Translations under genes and position numbers: made by a program
Shown: piece after piece, positions 22,723 through 24,146 of the stretch
Numbering within the stretch: position 1 is the stretch's first letter
Layout of the letters: each line of letters opens with the position of its first letter
The notes under the pieces: model-generated
The model's input: the letters and a program-made list of their open reading frames with translations, nothing else
What the model was told of the DNA's origin: nothing
The model's database searches: none
From: an uncultured Prevotella sp.
GTDB taxonomy: Bacteria > Bacteroidota > Bacteroidia > Bacteroidales > Bacteroidaceae
NCBI GenBank assembly: GCA_934183355.1
Contig: CAKPST010000038.1
Location: forward strand, 1 to 24,146
Direction of reading: 5' to 3'
Length of the DNA stretch: 24,146 bases

Positions 22723-23715
22723 ATGGCATTTTTATCTAACGAGAAACTCTTGATCGTCGGTGCCGGCGGCATGATTGGTTCAAACATGGTTCAGAGCGCT
22801 CTTATGCTCGGTCTTACTCCTAACATCTGTCTTTATGACATCTATGAGCCGGGTGTACACGGTGTATTCGACGAGATGCAGCAGTGCGCATTCCCTGGTG
22901 CTAACCTCTCTTACACAGTAGATCCTAAGGAGGCTTTCACAGGTGCTAAGTACATCATCTCTTCAGGTGGTGCTCCTCGTAAGGACGGCATGACACGTGA
23001 GGACCTTTTGAAGGGCAACTGCCAGATTGCTGCTGAGTTCGGTGACAACATCAAGAAGTACTGCCCGGACGTAGAGCACGTAGTTGTTATCTTCAACCCG
23101 GCTGACGTTACAGCCCTCACAGCTCTTATCCACTCAGGTCTGAAGCCCAACCAGCTCACCTCACTCGCTGCTCTCGACTCTACACGTCTGCAGCAGGCTC
23201 TCGCCCTCGAGTTCGGCGTACAGCAGGACAAGGTGACTGGCGCTCACACATACGGTGGCCACGGCGAGCAGATGGCAGTATTCGCTTCTCAGGTTAAGGT
23301 AGACGGCAAGCCTCTCGCAGAGATGGGTCTTAGTGACGAGCGTTGGGAAGAGATCAAGCACCACACTGTACAGGGTGGCTCTAACATCATCAAGCTCCGC
23401 GGTCGTTCTTCATTCCAGAGCCCAGCTTACAACGCTGTTAAGATGATTGAGGCTGCTATGGGTGGCGAAGAGTTCACATTGCCAGCAGGCTGCTATGTTA
23501 ACTGCGACAAGTGTGGCTTCAAGAACGTTATGATGGCTATGCCTTCTACTATCGACAAGACTGGCGTTCACTTCACAGAGCCTACTGGCACTGAGGAGGA
23601 GAAGGCAAGCCTCGCTAAGTCTTACGAGCACCTTTGCAAGATGCGCGACGAGATCGTAGAGCTTGGCATCGTACCGGCTGTTGAGAAGTGGAACGAGATG
23701 AACCCGAACCTCTAA
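22723..23715 (+). CDS. mdh: Malate dehydrogenase
   Basis: The 330-residue protein has an N-terminal Rossmann fold (LLIVGAGGMIGSNMVQ at 9-24, acidic residue in LYDIYEP), the coenzyme loop SSGGAPRKDGMTREDLLKGN with the mobile-loop arginines, IFNPADVTALT, and the active-site region GAHTYGGHGEQM containing the catalytic His. It oxidises malate to oxaloacetate with NAD, or runs in reverse in the succinate and propionate pathway of gut Bacteroidota. The frame is open from 22636, but homology begins at MAFLSNEKLL and the mapped promoter lies upstream, so 22723 is the start. Codon choice is strongly biased (CGT, GGT, CTC and AAG frequent) compared with neighbours, consistent with high expression. Confidence 0.92.
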   Translation: MAFLSNEKLLIVGAGGMIGSNMVQSALMLGLTPNICLYDIYEPGVHGVFDEMQQCAFPGANLSYTVDPKEAFTGAKYIISSGGAPRKDGMTREDLLKGNCQIAAEFGDNIKKYCPDVEHVVVIFNPADVTALTALIHSGLKPNQLTSLAALDSTRLQQALALEFGVQQDKVTGAHTYGGHGEQMAVFASQVKVDGKPLAEMGLSDERWEEIKHHTVQGGSNIIKLRGRSSFQSPAYNAVKMIEAAMGGEEFTLPAGCYVNCDKCGFKNVMMAMPSTIDKTGVHFTEPTGTEEEKASLAKSYEHLCKMRDEIVELGIVPAVEKWNEMNPNL

Positions 23716-23753
23716 TCGGCAATCAACACCGACTAAAATCGGATAAATAACTG

Positions 23754-23798
23754 ATAAGGGCTGCAGTACAAACGCTTGGTTTGTGTCGCAGCCCTTAT
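23754..23798 (+). terminator. Intrinsic terminator of mdh
   Basis: Outer stem ATAAGGGCTGC / GCAGCCCTTAT (11 bp, perfect) with an inner ACAAAC / GTTTGT stem, followed by TATTATTAT. It lies 38 bp past the mdh stop. Confidence 0.85.
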
Positions 23799-23814
23799 TA
23801 TTATGTACATACAA

Positions 23815-23857
23815 TCCTATATTAATGTCTGAGCCGTTAATTTGCATTAACATAGGA
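23815..23857. repeat. Inverted repeat upstream of the guaB promoter
   Basis: TCCTATATTAATGT (23815-23828) and GCATTAACATAGGA (23844-23857) pair at 12 of 14 positions with a 15-nt loop. It lies just upstream of the guaB promoter and has no T-run. An operator or a remnant of the TTAATG repeat family is possible. Confidence 0.45.
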
Positions 23858-23874
23858 AATAAAATCACGCTAAC

Positions 23875-23907
23875 TTGCGCCCGATTGGATTTTTATTGCT
23901 AAATTTG
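23875..23907 (+). promoter_or_regulatory. Promoter of guaB
   Basis: TAAATTTG at 23900-23907 matches the -7 consensus; the best upstream partner is TTG at 23875-23877, 22 nt away, slightly long. The leader to the ATG at 23932 is about 18-20 nt. Confidence 0.55.
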
Positions 23908-23931
23908 CACGCAATAAATTTTTTAAGTTAT

Positions 23932-24146
23932 ATGTCATCATTTGTTGCTGATAAAATTGTAATGGACGGTCTCACTTACGATGACGTCCTTCTTATCCCC
24001 GCTTATTCAGAGGTACTGCCCAAGACGGTAGAGTTGAAAACCAAGTTCTCTCGTAACATCAGCCTGAATGTGCCCTTTGTCACAGCAGCCATGGACACCG
24101 TAACGGAGTCGGCTATGGCTATTGCCATCGCACGCGAAGGCGGCAT
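23932..24146 (+). CDS. guaB: IMP dehydrogenase (5' part, cut by the window end)
   Basis: The first 71 residues are present, starting [33 protein letters not shown] and continuing to [25 protein letters not shown]. This is the hallmark N-terminus of GuaB: the [10 protein letters not shown](I/V)P start and the [12 protein letters not shown] strand of the TIM barrel. The CBS domains and catalytic cysteine would lie beyond the window. The enzyme oxidises IMP to XMP with NAD, the committed step to GMP. The start is fixed by the family N-terminus and the promoter 25 nt upstream. Confidence 0.93.
   Translation, partial: MSSFVADKIVMDGLTYDDVLLIPAYSEVLPKTVELKTKFSRNISLNVPFVTAAMDTVTESAMAIAIAREGG

Overview
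The window reads as a chromosomal segment of a Bacteroidota member, most likely Prevotellaceae (Prevotella/Segatella type). Support: repeated promoter elements of the Bacteroidota form (TTTG, about 19-20 nt, then TAnnTTTG), no obvious Shine-Dalgarno sequences, C-terminal tails like Prevotella type IX secretion (T9SS) sorting domains, a NigD-like lipoprotein, and the gene order PASTA protein - rluD - ddl - acyltransferase. The genus is inferred, not proven.

Layout. 1-483: leader and promoter of a leftward gene outside the window, then a gene-free block of tandem repeats and a large palindrome. 484-2796 (minus): M20 acyl-amino-acid deacylase, guanine deaminase and a small outer-membrane beta-barrel, probably one transcript. 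2959-3906 (minus): M23 peptidase with LysM and its own terminator. 4248-5373 (plus): small secreted protein and a GNAT acetyltransferase, led by a promoter so close to the ATG that the mRNA is nearly leaderless. 5374-6109: gene-free; about 535 bp are a nested inverted-repeat element containing a second copy of the palindrome seen at 294-373. 6110-9245 (plus): starch module, a two-CBM26 secreted protein followed by a GH13 alpha-amylase that carries its own CBM26 pair. 9301-10590 (minus): DUF4143-type AAA ATPase preceded by 33-bp periodic repeats. 10751-14703 (minus): three-gene envelope/secretion operon (membrane-anchored unknown, MORN-GH25 lipoprotein, M6 protease with sorting tail). 14837-19558 (plus): PASTA protein, RluD, D-Ala-D-Ala ligase, acyltransferase and NigD-like lipoprotein. 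19587-20501 (minus): greA and a HIT protein. 20718-22511 (minus): Xaa-Pro aminopeptidase. 22723-23715 (plus): malate dehydrogenase. 23932 to the end (plus): start of IMP dehydrogenase.

Most genes are ordinary housekeeping or envelope functions. The least explained parts are the two intergenic repeat blocks (117-483 and 5421-5954). They share a palindromic core with 32-nt arms, and the second block is framed by inverted arms of about 100 bp. Other unusual points are a 17-bp hairpin that encloses the likely start codon of the NigD-like gene, the 33-bp repeats at the ATPase promoter, and a terminator-like hairpin between the greA promoter and its start codon. No CRISPR array, tRNA, rRNA, transposase or defence system was recognised.
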